The notes: generated by a model from the letters alone, not told the origin. A DNA stretch of 64,000 nt from Paenibacillus_AA sp045062745 (GCF_045062745.1 NZ_JBJGED010000032.1:24543-88542); one strand, 5' to 3'; positions 1 to 9,482 are shown, counted from the first letter of the stretch. Program-made: numbers and translations.

Positions 1-1
1 T

Positions 2-2980
2 GGGGTCAAATATCTGGATGCCGGCAAGGCCTGGTATTCGGTAAAGCCCGAAAAAGTTGTCTTTAACCCTTCCGACCCGAATGAAAAAGCAATCGAGGTA
101 GCCGGTGCCGGTACGAACGCGGCGTTCATCTTGACCAATTACGGAAACATCTACGCCTTTGGAGGAACGGGCGCAGGTCAGTTCTCATCCGATTCGGCGA
201 ATCGCTTTGCGAAGGTCGTTCACCCTGTATCGGGGCGCAAATTCGTAGATATTAGCGCGTCCGTCAACGGGACGGCCATCTTGCTTGACGATATAGGTCA
301 GGTCTATACGATGTTCGCAGGCACATTCTCCAACAATAAAGCCAACCTTGCTCCGCAGAAGGCGACAGCCATTTACGACGCCGCAAACGGCATCCCGAAC
401 GCGGAAAGCCTTATTTTTGACGACATCCTGGCCTTTGGCGGAGGTACCAATGTCGCCTATATGGTCAAGACTGCCGATGGCAAGGTCTATGTATGGGGCA
501 GTAACCAAAATGCCAAGCTGGGACTCGGACTCACGGACACTACCGCTTCGGTTCAGTTCGCTACCGAGAACACTGCGCTTCAGGGCGCAGATGGCTTCTT
601 CGGACTTAACGAAACCGCGGTAGCTTGGAAAGGCGACATCATTTACACATGGGGTTCCAACCCTTACAACACGCTCGCAAACGGCACGACCATTGAGGGA
701 TTCAGCTATTCTCCGTTGCCGATTACTAAGCCGTATCTTGCGAATGTCCCCAGCTTGCAGGCTATCGCTCCCGACGGCGATCCGCCCGCTGCACCCGAGA
801 CGGCGCTTGAGGGGACAAACGCAAACTTTGTTTATAAGCCGGCCGTATCGCAAGGGATAAACAACAACATCCTGGTGCCAAACTTTATCGGTTGGGGCGG
901 CCAATATAACCATCAGCTGTTCTCCGACCTCAACAGGACGGTTTACAACGCCACCGACGCGGGGCTGCAAAACCTGAGAGAAAAACTGATTAACCTTAAT
1001 CCGAAATATACCCGCATTTTCTACGATCCGGATCCACAGAGGGCGGTTCCGTATATCAATACGGCGGCAGGCGGCAATACGGGATATACGGCGCTGTACA
1101 CCGACCTGAACTACGAATCGCTCGAAAAAACGCTACAGCTGGCCATGGACACGAATTCAGCCGTCAATCTCACCTATTGGCATCCGGCCACTGAGGTAAA
1201 CGGTCAGATCGTGGCAAGCAGCAGTATGGATTGGGATATCAGCACAGGGATGGCGCGCTGGGCCAACCAACTGAAGACCTTTATTGTGGATAAAGGGTAT
1301 ACGTGCATCAAAGCCCTTACGGTCTACAATGAGCCGAACGGCAGCTCCTCTATGGACATGGCGAAGTACGTACAGGTGTACAGGGCGCTGGACACTGCCC
1401 TTAAGAACGAGGGCATCAGAGATCGCGTGAAGATTGTAGGCGGCGACCTGCTGGATGGAAACCAGAGCGCCTGGTTCAATTATCTGGGTGCCAATCTGAA
1501 CGACGTAGTGGATGAATACTCGATCCACCGATATTGGATTGACAGTTCAACGAGATACAGTGCGCTACTCACCGTGCAGGCGATTATTAACGGTATGCCT
1601 GAGAACCAGCGCAAGCCGGTTCAAATCACGGAGTTCGGTCCGAACAAGGGGTATATGAACCCCAATTACAGCGGAAGCCAGGCCAATCTTCTGAAATTTG
1701 CTTACGAAACCGCGGGCTTTAATATTATGTCGGCTTCGCTGGGCTTTGACGGCACAAGCAAGTGGGACATTTACCATGCCAAGTATGACGGCGATATCCA
1801 GGATTTCAGCATGGTATTGGACGCAAGAACCGGGTATCAGCTTCGTCCCGAGTATTGGGCGTTCCTGCTGCAAACCATGACGTCGGAAACCGGCTGGAAC
1901 AGCGTAAAGGTCCGCTCCGGGGACGGCGATGGCGGTTCCGCCAATAAGATCGTCGCGGCACTGGAGAGCCCGGACGGTTCGGAGCAAAGCCTCTTCCTTC
2001 TGAATCAGTCTACAACGGCTGCCACGAGTATAAGCGTGGAAGGGTTGGATACTTCCAAGACTTACTACGTGTATATGTGGAACGAGAACGGCGACGGCAA
2101 GATCACCGCGAAGGGAGCCCTTGCCTCGTCCGGCACGGCGTCGGCGCAATCGTCCAATGCCGCCGGAGGCGTATACAAGGTTACGGGGATTAAAGGGAAT
2201 TCGTTTGCCGTCTTGACGACCCGACAGCTAGACCCGGCCAGATGGGCCGATGTTTGGGACTATGACGCTACTCCCGATGTGTTCATAATCCCTCCTAAAG
2301 AGACGATCGGAGTACCGGCAGATACAGAAGTGGAGATCGGCTTTAATGTCGAGTTCCTGAACCGGGATGGGATGGGCGACATCAACAAGATTGTTCCGAC
2401 AAGCACGCCGCAGTACTTGGAAGGACCTAACTTCGCCGGTATTGTAAAAGTATACAAGGGAACCGACAACACCGGTACGGCGCTTATAGAGGGGACTGAC
2501 TTTGTGGTCAAGTTCAAGACCGGCGTAGGTTATACCTACAAGGATAAGAAGTTGGTAGTCAGCTTCCCGAACGGACTTGAATTGAATACGGACTACTATG
2601 TGGAAGTCCAGCCGAATGTGCTGCGGCATGTCAGACCTGATCCGACTTCCATCCCGTATTCGTATGTGAACACGGTGCCGGTCGGTTCGGCCTTCAAGAC
2701 CGTGTCGCCGGCCACGTTGTCCGAGATCAGTAACCTCGTGCAAGGGTATATCGATTCCGGGGAGCTGGATGGTCCGCTCGCCGCGCAGCTCAGCAACAGT
2801 TTGGCACAGGCGCTGCACCAATATGACATGAGCTCACAAGCCAAGGCGGCCAAGCAGCTGGAGGATTTTTTAATGCATTTGAATAATCCTCCCATGCAGG
2901 ATCACGTTTCAGCCGAAGCTAAGTCTTTCTTAAATCAAAGAGTTGCAGCCTTGCTTGATTCCTGGCAGCTGGGAGCGTGA
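2..2980 (+). CDS. Multidomain clan GH-A glycoside hydrolase, RCC1-like repeats and FIMAH domain (5' partial)
   Basis: The frame is open from the first bases of the window, so the start and any signal peptide lie upstream; 992 residues are visible. Residues about 40-225 carry RCC1-like blades (VYVWGSNQNAKLGLG, IIYTWGSN). A TIM-barrel-like region follows, with the clan GH-A signatures YNEPNG (acid/base Glu444) and ITEFGPN (nucleophile Glu544), 100 residues apart as expected. After a beta-rich region comes an SbsA-type Ig-like domain (about 762-897). The last 80 residues resemble FIMAH, a domain known from Paenibacillus exoenzymes. The protein is probably secreted or surface-held and cleaves beta-linked polysaccharide. 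The substrate cannot be read from sequence, and the exact GH family is uncertain. Confidence 0.8.
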   Translation, partial: GVKYLDAGKAWYSVKPEKVVFNPSDPNEKAIEVAGAGTNAAFILTNYGNIYAFGGTGAGQFSSDSANRFAKVVHPVSGRKFVDISASVNGTAILLDDIGQVYTMFAGTFSNNKANLAPQKATAIYDAANGIPNAESLIFDDILAFGGGTNVAYMVKTADGKVYVWGSNQNAKLGLGLTDTTASVQFATENTALQGADGFFGLNETAVAWKGDIIYTWGSNPYNTLANGTTIEGFSYSPLPITKPYLANVPSLQAIAPDGDPPAAPETALEGTNANFVYKPAVSQGINNNILVPNFIGWGGQYNHQLFSDLNRTVYNATDAGLQNLREKLINLNPKYTRIFYDPDPQRAVPYINTAAGGNTGYTALYTDLNYESLEKTLQLAMDTNSAVNLTYWHPATEVNGQIVASSSMDWDISTGMARWANQLKTFIVDKGYTCIKALTVYNEPNGSSSMDMAKYVQVYRALDTALKNEGIRDRVKIVGGDLLDGNQSAWFNYLGANLNDVVDEYSIHRYWIDSSTRYSALLTVQAIINGMPENQRKPVQITEFGPNKGYMNPNYSGSQANLLKFAYETAGFNIMSASLGFDGTSKWDIYHAKYDGDIQDFSMVLDARTGYQLRPEYWAFLLQTMTSETGWNSVKVRSGDGDGGSANKIVAALESPDGSEQSLFLLNQSTTAATSISVEGLDTSKTYYVYMWNENGDGKITAKGALASSGTASAQSSNAAGGVYKVTGIKGNSFAVLTTRQLDPARWADVWDYDATPDVFIIPPKETIGVPADTEVEIGFNVEFLNRDGMGDINKIVPTSTPQYLEGPNFAGIVKVYKGTDNTGTALIEGTDFVVKFKTGVGYTYKDKKLVVSFPNGLELNTDYYVEVQPNVLRHVRPDPTSIPYSYVNTVPVGSAFKTVSPATLSEISNLVQGYIDSGELDGPLAAQLSNSLAQALHQYDMSSQAKAAKQLEDFLMHLNNPPMQDHVSAEAKSFLNQRVAALLDSWQLGA

Positions 2981-2984
2981 CACG

Positions 2985-3030
2985 AAAGGACAGAGTCGTC
3001 AGAAGTAAACTTCTGATGCTCTGTCCTTTA
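2985..3030 (+). terminator. Rho-independent terminator after the GH gene
   Basis: AAAGGACAGAG pairs with CTCTGTCCTTT around an inner TCAGAAG/CTTCTGA stem, ending in TTTATTT. It starts five bases after the stop codon. Confidence 0.8.
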
Positions 3031-3072
3031 TTTCATCCTAGAGTTTACCGGTTGCCTTCGCGATCGATCAAA

Positions 3073-3108
3073 CCCCGATCAAAGCCTGGCTTTGTCGGGG
3101 CGTTTTTC
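3073..3108 (+). terminator. Second terminator hairpin with T tract
   Basis: CCCCGA and CAAAGCC pair with GGCTTTG and TCGGGG, followed by CGTTTTTC. It separates the GH gene from the response regulator and works with the hairpin just upstream. Confidence 0.75.
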
Positions 3109-3163
3109 TTTCCCTTTTGGCGATGCTATGATGGGAGAAGAATGACGAAGGGCGGGCTGCGCC

Positions 3164-3844
3164 GTGAAAACGAACATCTTGATCGCCGATGACGATCCGC
3201 ATATTTTGGAGCTGCTCCGCTTTTATTTGCGCAGGGAGCATTACGAGGTCATGGAAGCCGCTGACGGCGGCGAGGCGCTTCGCTTGCTGGAGAACAGGGA
3301 AATCCGGCTGGCGATCGTCGACATCATGATGCCGGTCCAGGACGGTCTCGCCTTGTGCCGGGAAATCCGCGACCATTACGATATTCCGGTCATTTTGCTG
3401 ACGGCGCGGGGGGAGCTGGAGGACAAGGAGCAAGGCTTCCTTGCCGGTACCGACGATTACCTCGTCAAGCCATTCGAGCCGAAGGAGCTGCTGTTCCGGG
3501 TCAAGGCGCTGCTGCGCCGCTACCAGACGGTGTCCTCGGAGACGATCCGGTTACACGAAACGGTGATCGACCGTAAAAGCTACGAGGTCAGGGTGGCGGG
3601 CGAGGTTGTGCAGCTCCCGCTCAAGGAATTCGAGCTGCTGGCCCATCTGGCTTCATTCCCGAACCGGACGTTTACGCGGATTCAGCTGATCGATGCGATC
3701 TGGGGAGCCGATTACGACGGCGACAGTCGGACGGTCGATGTTCATATCAAAAGGCTGCGCGAGCGGTTCCAGGACAAATCCCGCGATTTCGCGATTACGA
3801 CCGTGCGAGGGCTCGGCTATAAGCTAGAGGTGACCGGCGAATGA
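3164..3844 (+). CDS. OmpR/PhoB-family response regulator
   Basis: 226 residues, GTG start. The N-terminal receiver domain has the acidic pocket (Asp9-Asp11), phosphoacceptor Asp53 in VDIMMP and the conserved Lys in LVKPF near 104. A winged-helix DNA-binding domain fills about 130-225 (SRTVDVHIKRLRERF, TVRGLGYKL). Its last four bases overlap the start of the histidine kinase gene (ATGA), so the two are translationally coupled. The gene two places downstream is an MMPL exporter, the likely target. The signal sensed is unknown. Confidence 0.95.
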   Translation: MKTNILIADDDPHILELLRFYLRREHYEVMEAADGGEALRLLENREIRLAIVDIMMPVQDGLALCREIRDHYDIPVILLTARGELEDKEQGFLAGTDDYLVKPFEPKELLFRVKALLRRYQTVSSETIRLHETVIDRKSYEVRVAGEVVQLPLKEFELLAHLASFPNRTFTRIQLIDAIWGADYDGDSRTVDVHIKRLRERFQDKSRDFAITTVRGLGYKLEVTGE

Positions 3845-5253
3845 GGACGCTCTATGTGCGAATAGCGCTGACTTTCGTCCTCGTTGCCTTTGTCAGCTCG
3901 CTGATCGGACTGCTGGGGGTCAACCTCTATTACCAATCGAACATCCGCGATTACAGCGAGCATAAAATGCGTCATATCGCGGAACAAATCCGCTCGTTGT
4001 ACGAACGGATGCCGGGGCTGGACGAAAACGACTATTTCCGGCACATCGCCAGTCTCGGCTTCCAGTTGTACGCCGTAAAAGCGGATGGGCAGGGGAGCTT
4101 CTACGGGGCTCCCTTCCGGAGCGTCGAAATCGATCCCGCCGTCGTGACCCGGGTGCTGGGCGGGGGCGACTATGACGGGATTGTCGAGGAGCCGCACCGG
4201 CTTTCCATCATCGGCTATTTCGAGAACAGCTTGCAAAACAGCGTCGGCCTCCCGTTCGAAGCGAAGGGGCAGCGTTACGCTTTGTTCGTCCGGCCCGACC
4301 TGGAGCAGCAGCTCGGGGAAGTGCGCATCATCGTCGCGCTGTTGCTCGGGCTGACGTTCGCTTGCAGCATCGCGTTTATTTTATTGTTCACGCGGTTTAT
4401 CGTTAAACCCGTTAAACAGCTGACGGCCGCGACCCGCAAAATCGCGGAAGGCGACTATAACATCGTCCTCGACTCAGGAAGGCGGGACGAGCTTGGCAAC
4501 ATGGCGCGTCATTTCATGCGGATGTCGGAATCGCTGCAAAAGCTGGACGAGATGAGGCAATCGTTCGTTGCGAACGTTTCGCACGAAATCCAATCGCCGC
4601 TCACCTCGATTCAAGGTTTTGCCCAAGCCGCCCGCGAGGATGGCGTAGCCCGAGACGAGCAGCATCATTATTTGGCCATCATCGAGGAAGAAAGCCGCAG
4701 GCTGTCGCTGCTCGGCAAGCAGCTGCTTACGCTCGCCGCGCTTGATAAGGACAGCGGGGCGGTCAAAAAAACGTCGTTCCGCCTGGACGAACAAATCCGG
4801 CAGGTCGTCTTGGTAAGTGAATGGCAGCTGCGTGAAAACGGGACGGATGTCAAACTGGAGCTTTCGGAAGCGGTCGTGAACGCCGATAAGCAGCTGCTGC
4901 ATCAGGTGTGGCAAAATTTGCTCGCGAACGCCATCAAGTTTTCCGAACCCGGCGGGGCGATCAGCATCGGCTTGAACGCCGGCAAGGAAATTGCCGTCAC
5001 GGTCCGCGATACGGGAATGGGCATTCCGGAGGCGGAGCTGCCTCATCTTTTCGATCGTTTCTACAAGGCTGACAAAGCGCGCAATCGCAACCGGTCCGGC
5101 AGCGGCCTCGGGCTCTCGATCGTTCACAAAATCATCCGGCTTCACGGAGGTACGATCGATGTCCAAAGCCGGCTCGGGGAAGGAACGGCGGTTACCGTGA
5201 GGCTGCCTGTCCCGCCGAATCCGTCCGTAACCCAAACAGACCACAAATTGTAA
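3841..5253 (+). CDS. Membrane sensor histidine kinase (HAMP, HisKA, HATPase)
   Basis: 470 residues. Transmembrane segments lie at about 7-30 and 163-185 and enclose an extracytoplasmic sensing region of about 130 residues. A HAMP linker follows (VKPVKQLTAATRKIAEGDY). The H-box is SHEIQSPLTSI with phosphoacceptor His248; Gln stands where Leu or Arg is usual. The N-box (NLLANAIKFS), G1 (DTGMGIP), F box and G2 (GSGLGLSI) are all intact, so the kinase should be active. It partners the regulator whose stop codon overlaps its start. Ligand unknown. Confidence 0.95.
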   Translation: MRTLYVRIALTFVLVAFVSSLIGLLGVNLYYQSNIRDYSEHKMRHIAEQIRSLYERMPGLDENDYFRHIASLGFQLYAVKADGQGSFYGAPFRSVEIDPAVVTRVLGGGDYDGIVEEPHRLSIIGYFENSLQNSVGLPFEAKGQRYALFVRPDLEQQLGEVRIIVALLLGLTFACSIAFILLFTRFIVKPVKQLTAATRKIAEGDYNIVLDSGRRDELGNMARHFMRMSESLQKLDEMRQSFVANVSHEIQSPLTSIQGFAQAAREDGVARDEQHHYLAIIEEESRRLSLLGKQLLTLAALDKDSGAVKKTSFRLDEQIRQVVLVSEWQLRENGTDVKLELSEAVVNADKQLLHQVWQNLLANAIKFSEPGGAISIGLNAGKEIAVTVRDTGMGIPEAELPHLFDRFYKADKARNRNRSGSGLGLSIVHKIIRLHGGTIDVQSRLGEGTAVTVRLPVPPNPSVTQTDHKL

Positions 5254-5259
5254 TATGCC

Positions 5260-5292
5260 GTTCATCGCCTGTTCATATTTCTTTTCTACGAT
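5260..5292 (+). promoter_or_regulatory. Candidate response-regulator box and promoter of the MMPL gene
   Basis: GTTCAT occurs at 5260-5265 and 5271-5276, an 11-bp pitch, one helical turn. A possible -10 (TACGAT) lies at 5287-5292. The repeats cover the place where a -35 would sit, as at promoters activated by OmpR-type regulators. The link to the regulator just upstream is inference. Confidence 0.5.
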
Positions 5293-5332
5293 ACGGAAGG
5301 GAAAGAAATCATGGACAGGAGGATGATGACAC

Positions 5333-7552
5333 ATGATGCGGCTTATTCATAACATCACCGGATGGACGGGCAGCCCGAAAGGGGCCAAAATCGTCCTGAT
5401 CGTTTGGCTTGCAGCCATAATCGCATTAAGCGGGGCGGCACCCGCGGCCAAAAAATTCGCCGTCAACGCCGGAGAAGGAAGCATTCACGACGATAAACCT
5501 TCTGCGCTTGCGACGCAAATCATGGAGGAACGGTTTCCGTCGGACGAAGGCTTGCCGGCATTGATCGTGTTCAGCGGCAAGGCGCCGGTTGGCGCGGAGC
5601 AGCGGGCCCGAATCGCCGAGTTCAGCAAATGGCTCGCTTCCGAAGGAAAGCCGGAGCACGTTGCCGGCGCCCTGCCGTTTCACCAGCTGCCGGAAGCTTC
5701 GCAGGATCAGCTGTTTTCGAAAGATAAAACAACGCTTATTTTTCCGGTCAGCTTGAAAAAGGGAATCGCTTCCGATCAGCTCTACGATACGATCGGGCAG
5801 CTGCGTGAAGGGCTTGACCGAATCGGGACGGCTTCGATGCAGACCGAAATTACCGGACCGGCCGGCATTGCCGCAGATACGACGAATCTGTTCAAAAACG
5901 CGGATTTTGTGCTTATGTTCGCGACGGTCGGCTTGATTCTGGTCATTCTGATCGTCATTTACCGTTCGCCGCTGCTGGCAGTCATTCCGCTCGTCATCGC
6001 GGGCGTCGTTTATCAGGTTGTCGACCGTCTGATCGGGCTTGCCGGCAAGAACGGCTTGTTCCTGATCGATAAACAGTCGCTTTCGATCATGATGATTTTG
6101 TTGTTCGCTGTTTTGACGGACTATTGTTTGTTCGTGTTTTCACGGTACCGCGAGGAGCTGCGCAAGGGCAGCGGCAAATACGAGGCGATGGGCGAAGCGA
6201 TGAAGCACGTAGGGGAGCCGATTCTGTTCAGCGGCGGAACGGTGCTCATGGCGATGTTGACGCTGTTTGCGGCGATATTCAAGCCGTATCACCATTTCGC
6301 GCCCGTCTTTTCGATCGCGATGGTCGTTATTTTGCTCGGCGGTTTGACGCTGATCCCGGCGGTCTTCGCGCTGCTTGGCCGCAAAGCGTTCTGGCCGTTC
6401 GCGCCGAAGCCGGATACGGCCGGCAAGCCGGCGAAGCCCGGGATATGGGGCGCGATCGCTTCCTATGTCGTCAAGCGGCCCGGCGTTCCGGCAGCCGTTC
6501 TGCTTGTCATGCTTGCAGGGCTTTCGGTCAATTTCGGAACGATGAGCTTCTCGTTCAACTTGATGAAGTCGTTCCCTGACGATATCTCGTCGCGCAAAGG
6601 CTACGAGCTGCTGGAGCAGAAGTTTCCGAAAGGCCAGCTTGCGCCAGTTTCGGTCGTGCTGGAGTCCGACAAAGAAATCGTATGGGACGAAGCGTTCGTC
6701 CGCAGCCTGACGCAGCTCGCGGGCGAACTGGGCAACCAACCGGGCATCGATTCGATAACGCCTGCGATCAAGCAAGAGTTTGCCAAGCCGGGAGCGGCGC
6801 TGCCGAGAAATTTATTATCGGCGGATAAACATGCCGTTAAGCTTCAAATGATCACGACCGACAACCCTTATGACCGGTCGGCGCTGGACGCCATGGAGCA
6901 GCTGCGGGAAAAGAGCGAGTCGCTCATCGCCGCGAGCGGGCTACAGCCGGCTGACTTCCGGATCCATTTTGCGGGACAAACGGCGGAGCAGCTGGACGTA
7001 AGCGCGATGAACGAACGGGATACGATCGTCATTTTCTCGCTGATCGCGGTGTTCATTACCCTCATGCTGCTGCTGCAAACGCGATCGATCCGGCTTTCTC
7101 TCCTTATGATCGTTACGATCCTGTTATCTTATACGGCGACGATGGGGCTAGGGTGGCTGATCTTCCATTTCGGTCTCGGCTATGAAGCGATCAGCTACCG
7201 GCTGCCGGTATACACCTTCGTTTTTCTGGTGGCGCTCGGGGTCGACTACAATATCGTGCTCGTGTCGCGCATTCGCGAGGAAGCGAAGCGGGTGGAATGG
7301 AAGGAGGCCGTTCGGAGAGGCGTCGCGCTGACCGGAGGCGTTATCTCGTCGGCCGGACTCATTTTGGCTGCAACGTTCTGCGTGCTGATTACCCAGCCGC
7401 TGCAGGAGCTGTTCCTGTTCGGCCTGACGATGGCGCTCGGCATTCTGATGGATACGTTCCTCGTGCGCGGCATACTGCTCCCGGCGATCATGACGATCAT
7501 GGGCGGCGGAAAGCGAGCAGTAGCGGTGGGGCACAGGACAGAGGCGGTTTAA
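5333..7552 (+). CDS. MMPL-family (RND superfamily) membrane transporter
   Basis: 739 residues in two similar halves: a first membrane helix, a large extracytoplasmic loop, then a bundle of helices, repeated. The proton-relay Asp-Tyr pairs typical of MMPL proteins are present in each half (LTDYCLFVFSRYREE and GVDYNIVLVSRIREE). These proteins export lipids, peptides or hydrophobic drugs using the proton gradient. The gene follows a two-component pair by about 80 bases and probably serves as its detoxification target. The ATG at 5333 lies downstream of GGAGG. The substrate cannot be inferred. Confidence 0.93.
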   Translation: MMRLIHNITGWTGSPKGAKIVLIVWLAAIIALSGAAPAAKKFAVNAGEGSIHDDKPSALATQIMEERFPSDEGLPALIVFSGKAPVGAEQRARIAEFSKWLASEGKPEHVAGALPFHQLPEASQDQLFSKDKTTLIFPVSLKKGIASDQLYDTIGQLREGLDRIGTASMQTEITGPAGIAADTTNLFKNADFVLMFATVGLILVILIVIYRSPLLAVIPLVIAGVVYQVVDRLIGLAGKNGLFLIDKQSLSIMMILLFAVLTDYCLFVFSRYREELRKGSGKYEAMGEAMKHVGEPILFSGGTVLMAMLTLFAAIFKPYHHFAPVFSIAMVVILLGGLTLIPAVFALLGRKAFWPFAPKPDTAGKPAKPGIWGAIASYVVKRPGVPAAVLLVMLAGLSVNFGTMSFSFNLMKSFPDDISSRKGYELLEQKFPKGQLAPVSVVLESDKEIVWDEAFVRSLTQLAGELGNQPGIDSITPAIKQEFAKPGAALPRNLLSADKHAVKLQMITTDNPYDRSALDAMEQLREKSESLIAASGLQPADFRIHFAGQTAEQLDVSAMNERDTIVIFSLIAVFITLMLLLQTRSIRLSLLMIVTILLSYTATMGLGWLIFHFGLGYEAISYRLPVYTFVFLVALGVDYNIVLVSRIREEAKRVEWKEAVRRGVALTGGVISSAGLILAATFCVLITQPLQELFLFGLTMALGILMDTFLVRGILLPAIMTIMGGGKRAVAVGHRTEAV

Positions 7553-7631
7553 CAACTGTATTAGACGATCATCTGGGTCAATCCTGTGCCTGTCCTCATA
7601 CCATAATGGAAAACAGGGGAGGGAAAGCAGG

Positions 7632-8024
7632 ATGCCCAATAACGCTTCGCTTTGTGAGCAGTTCTCCAGAATTATCGGGGGTGAGCCCGGCTTTGCCGGC
7701 GGGAAATGCGTCGCGACCATCAATCGAAATCTGATCAGAGCCACAATTTTGGGGAAAAGATTTAGCGTAACGTCTTCTTTTTCATTTGAATCCTTAAATG
7801 AAAGAACCGGCAGAGCGCTTTGTTTAGGTAGAGCGGCATTTTTGCAAAAAGAAGTCAATCGATTCATTACGGCCATTCGTAAAGAAGGCATAAAAGTTAC
7901 GTCTGTCCGTAACGAATGGCTATTCGAGCGGCCCCGCTTGATTTATATCAATATTGAAGCGGTTGATAGACCCCTTGCTTTCGCAAGAAAAGTCAGGCGA
8001 GCGTTAGATGCTATTCGTAAGTGA
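7632..8024 (+). CDS. DUF1259 (LppY/LpqO-like) family protein
   Basis: 130 residues, no signal peptide. It matches my recollection of the DUF1259 pattern over its whole length: CEQFSRII, FSFESLNERTGRALCLGRAAFL, VNRFITAIRKEGIKVTSVRNEWLF, RLIYINIEA and PLAFARKVRRAL. Family members I recall have a His-rich HNHWL segment where this one has RNEWL, which may mean an altered or lost metal or ligand site. A purine-rich ribosome site precedes the ATG. It stands alone and ends at a terminator. Biochemical function of the family is not established. Confidence 0.75.
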   Translation: MPNNASLCEQFSRIIGGEPGFAGGKCVATINRNLIRATILGKRFSVTSSFSFESLNERTGRALCLGRAAFLQKEVNRFITAIRKEGIKVTSVRNEWLFERPRLIYINIEAVDRPLAFARKVRRALDAIRK

Positions 8025-8040
8025 GATGTGTCGAAGTCAT

Positions 8041-8072
8041 GCCCTCTTTGATTAAGGAGGGCGTTTTATTTT
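8041..8072 (+). terminator. Terminator after the DUF1259 gene
   Basis: GCCCTC pairs with GAGGGC around TTTGATTAAG and is followed by GTTTTATTTT. Confidence 0.8.
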
Positions 8073-8177
8073 GCAGGCAAAACCGATCCCTTACGTCGCC
8101 GGAGTCACCCTACGTTTCGTATCGATGATCTCGGCTTTCGTCTTGCCAGATCCCTGTCAGCCGTGCAGCAATAGAAA

Positions 8178-8198
8178 AGAGGGGCGATCGCCCCTCTT
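8178..8198 (-). terminator. Terminator of the VOC gene
   Basis: The perfect palindrome GAGGGGCGATCGCCCCTC lies just past the stop codon of the minus-strand VOC gene. The minus-strand tail reads TTTTCTATT. Confidence 0.7.
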
Positions 8199-8204
8199 CA
8201 TGGC

Positions 8205-8609
8205 TTACTCCACTTCGTCCTCTTTCGGCCATCCGCCCCATATGCCAAGATGATTTCCGCTCGGGTCGAAAAACTGAAAGCTGTACCCTCCGCCCTTTTT
8301 GTAAACCATTTCTCGAACTTCTACGCCCCTTCGAATCATGTCCTCATGGAGCTCCTGAATGTTATCCACTTGGAAAGTGAAAAAGGGCTTTCGCTCCCCT
8401 TTGGTGGTGATGAAATCCAATCGGGGCAGCTCGTCGGTGCGAATCAAACCGAATCCCATCCCATTCAAGTTCAACCATGCTTCATCATCGCCCTCGTTAT
8501 AGGGAAAACAAAAGCCTAGCCCAAACATTTCCGTATACCACTGAACCGACTCCTTAACATGTTTCACAGGCAATTCGATAACTTGAAGATGAAATGATTT
8601 AGCCGCCAA
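8205..8609 (-). CDS. VOC-family (glyoxalase/bleomycin-resistance fold) protein
   Basis: 134 residues, one full vicinal-oxygen-chelate domain of two beta-alpha-beta-beta-beta modules. The signature ends FFDPSGNHLGIWG, and Glu-rich strands offer possible metal ligands. It starts at TTG with AAGGAGGAG seven bases upstream. Such proteins bind small hydrophobic molecules or act as lyases or dioxygenases; which applies here is unknown. It lies 74 bases downstream of a sigma-factor gene on the same strand, so the two may be cotranscribed. Confidence 0.85.
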   Translation of the reverse strand: MAAKSFHLQVIELPVKHVKESVQWYTEMFGLGFCFPYNEGDDEAWLNLNGMGFGLIRTDELPRLDFITTKGERKPFFTFQVDNIQELHEDMIRRGVEVREMVYKKGGGYSFQFFDPSGNHLGIWGGWPKEDEVE

Positions 8610-8682
8610 TGATACTCCTCCTTAATGATTTTTCATATTAATAGAACGGATCTTAGTCGAGAAAAGAAATGGGTGACGGATC

Positions 8683-9399
8683 CTATTTTTTGGAACTGAT
8701 ACGCAATAGATGACCGTTCGGGTCAAGAAAATCAAAGTACACGTATTCCTCATGCACCCACACTTTCGCTACGTCCAGACCGCTCGCGCGAAGTGTACTG
8801 TACGAACGATAGATTTGATGGATATTTCCGCTCCGAAAGGCGTCGATAAACAATTCCATTAACTCATGAGACATAGGTTCCGAAGAATGGATCGTTGTCT
8901 TCTTCTGCTCATAGCCCTCCGGTTCTGCGGCAAGTCTGGTTAAACGTTGGCGGGCTCTTTTCAAGGCTTCTTTCACAGCCCCTTCCGTGGACCCGATCCG
9001 GGATGCCGTTTCTCGGGCGGTGAACCCGAATATGTCGATCATCAAGATCAGAACGGATTGCCTCACGGACAATCGCTCCGCCATTGCCTCGAAAGCTGCT
9101 CGAATGTTTAAATCGCCCTCATGTGGATCCACAATCGGTTCTTCCGTAAGAGGGAGGGAGCGAATGGTTTTCTTCCTTAATGCGTCGATCCAAGCATGCT
9201 TCGCGATGCGAAAGAAATAAGCTTTGTTCAAAACGGAGTCCTCTTTAAAAGTGCGATACGCTTTCTCCATGGAGGTCTGAAATAAATCCTCTCCATCGGC
9301 CTTATTCCCAGTGAGACTGTTGCAATAAGCTTTTAACGCAGCAGTATGAGGTTCGAGTACCCTTTCGAACTGTGTGATCGAGAGTCACCGCCATCCCAT
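8683..9399 (-). pseudogene. ECF-type sigma factor with C-terminal extension, broken 5' end
   Basis: The intact part (8683-9270, 195 residues) has sigma region 2 remnants (YRTFKEDS, AKHAWIDALRKK), region 4 with a helix-turn-helix (LILMIDIFGFTARETASRIGSTEGAVKEALKRARQRL) broken only by this description, not in sequence, and a C-terminal extension of about 65 residues. Upstream, the same frame clearly encodes the missing start of region 2 (FERVLEPHTAALKAYC, DGEDLFQ) back to 9384, but there is no ATG, GTG or TTG in it. An in-frame TGA at 9387-9385 cuts it from an ATG at 9399. The gene is either decayed, read through, or hit by a sequencing error. A protein starting at 9270 would lack half of region 2. 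Confidence 0.7.
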
Positions 9400-9453
9400 T
9401 AACAAAGTCGTTTTCCTCATAATACCACATGCCCTTTAAGATGGGCCGCCATG

Positions 9454-9482
9454 TTGACTTTGAGTGTACGCTCACTAATAAT
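9454..9482 (+). promoter_or_regulatory. tetR promoter with an operator in the -35/-10 spacer
   Basis: TTGACT at 9454-9459 and a TAATAA/AATAAT -10 at 9476-9482 enclose TGAGTGTACGCTCACTAA (9461-9478). This 18-mer matches the perfect palindrome found before the next gene at 15 of 18 positions. A repressor bound here would block its own promoter. Confidence 0.75.
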
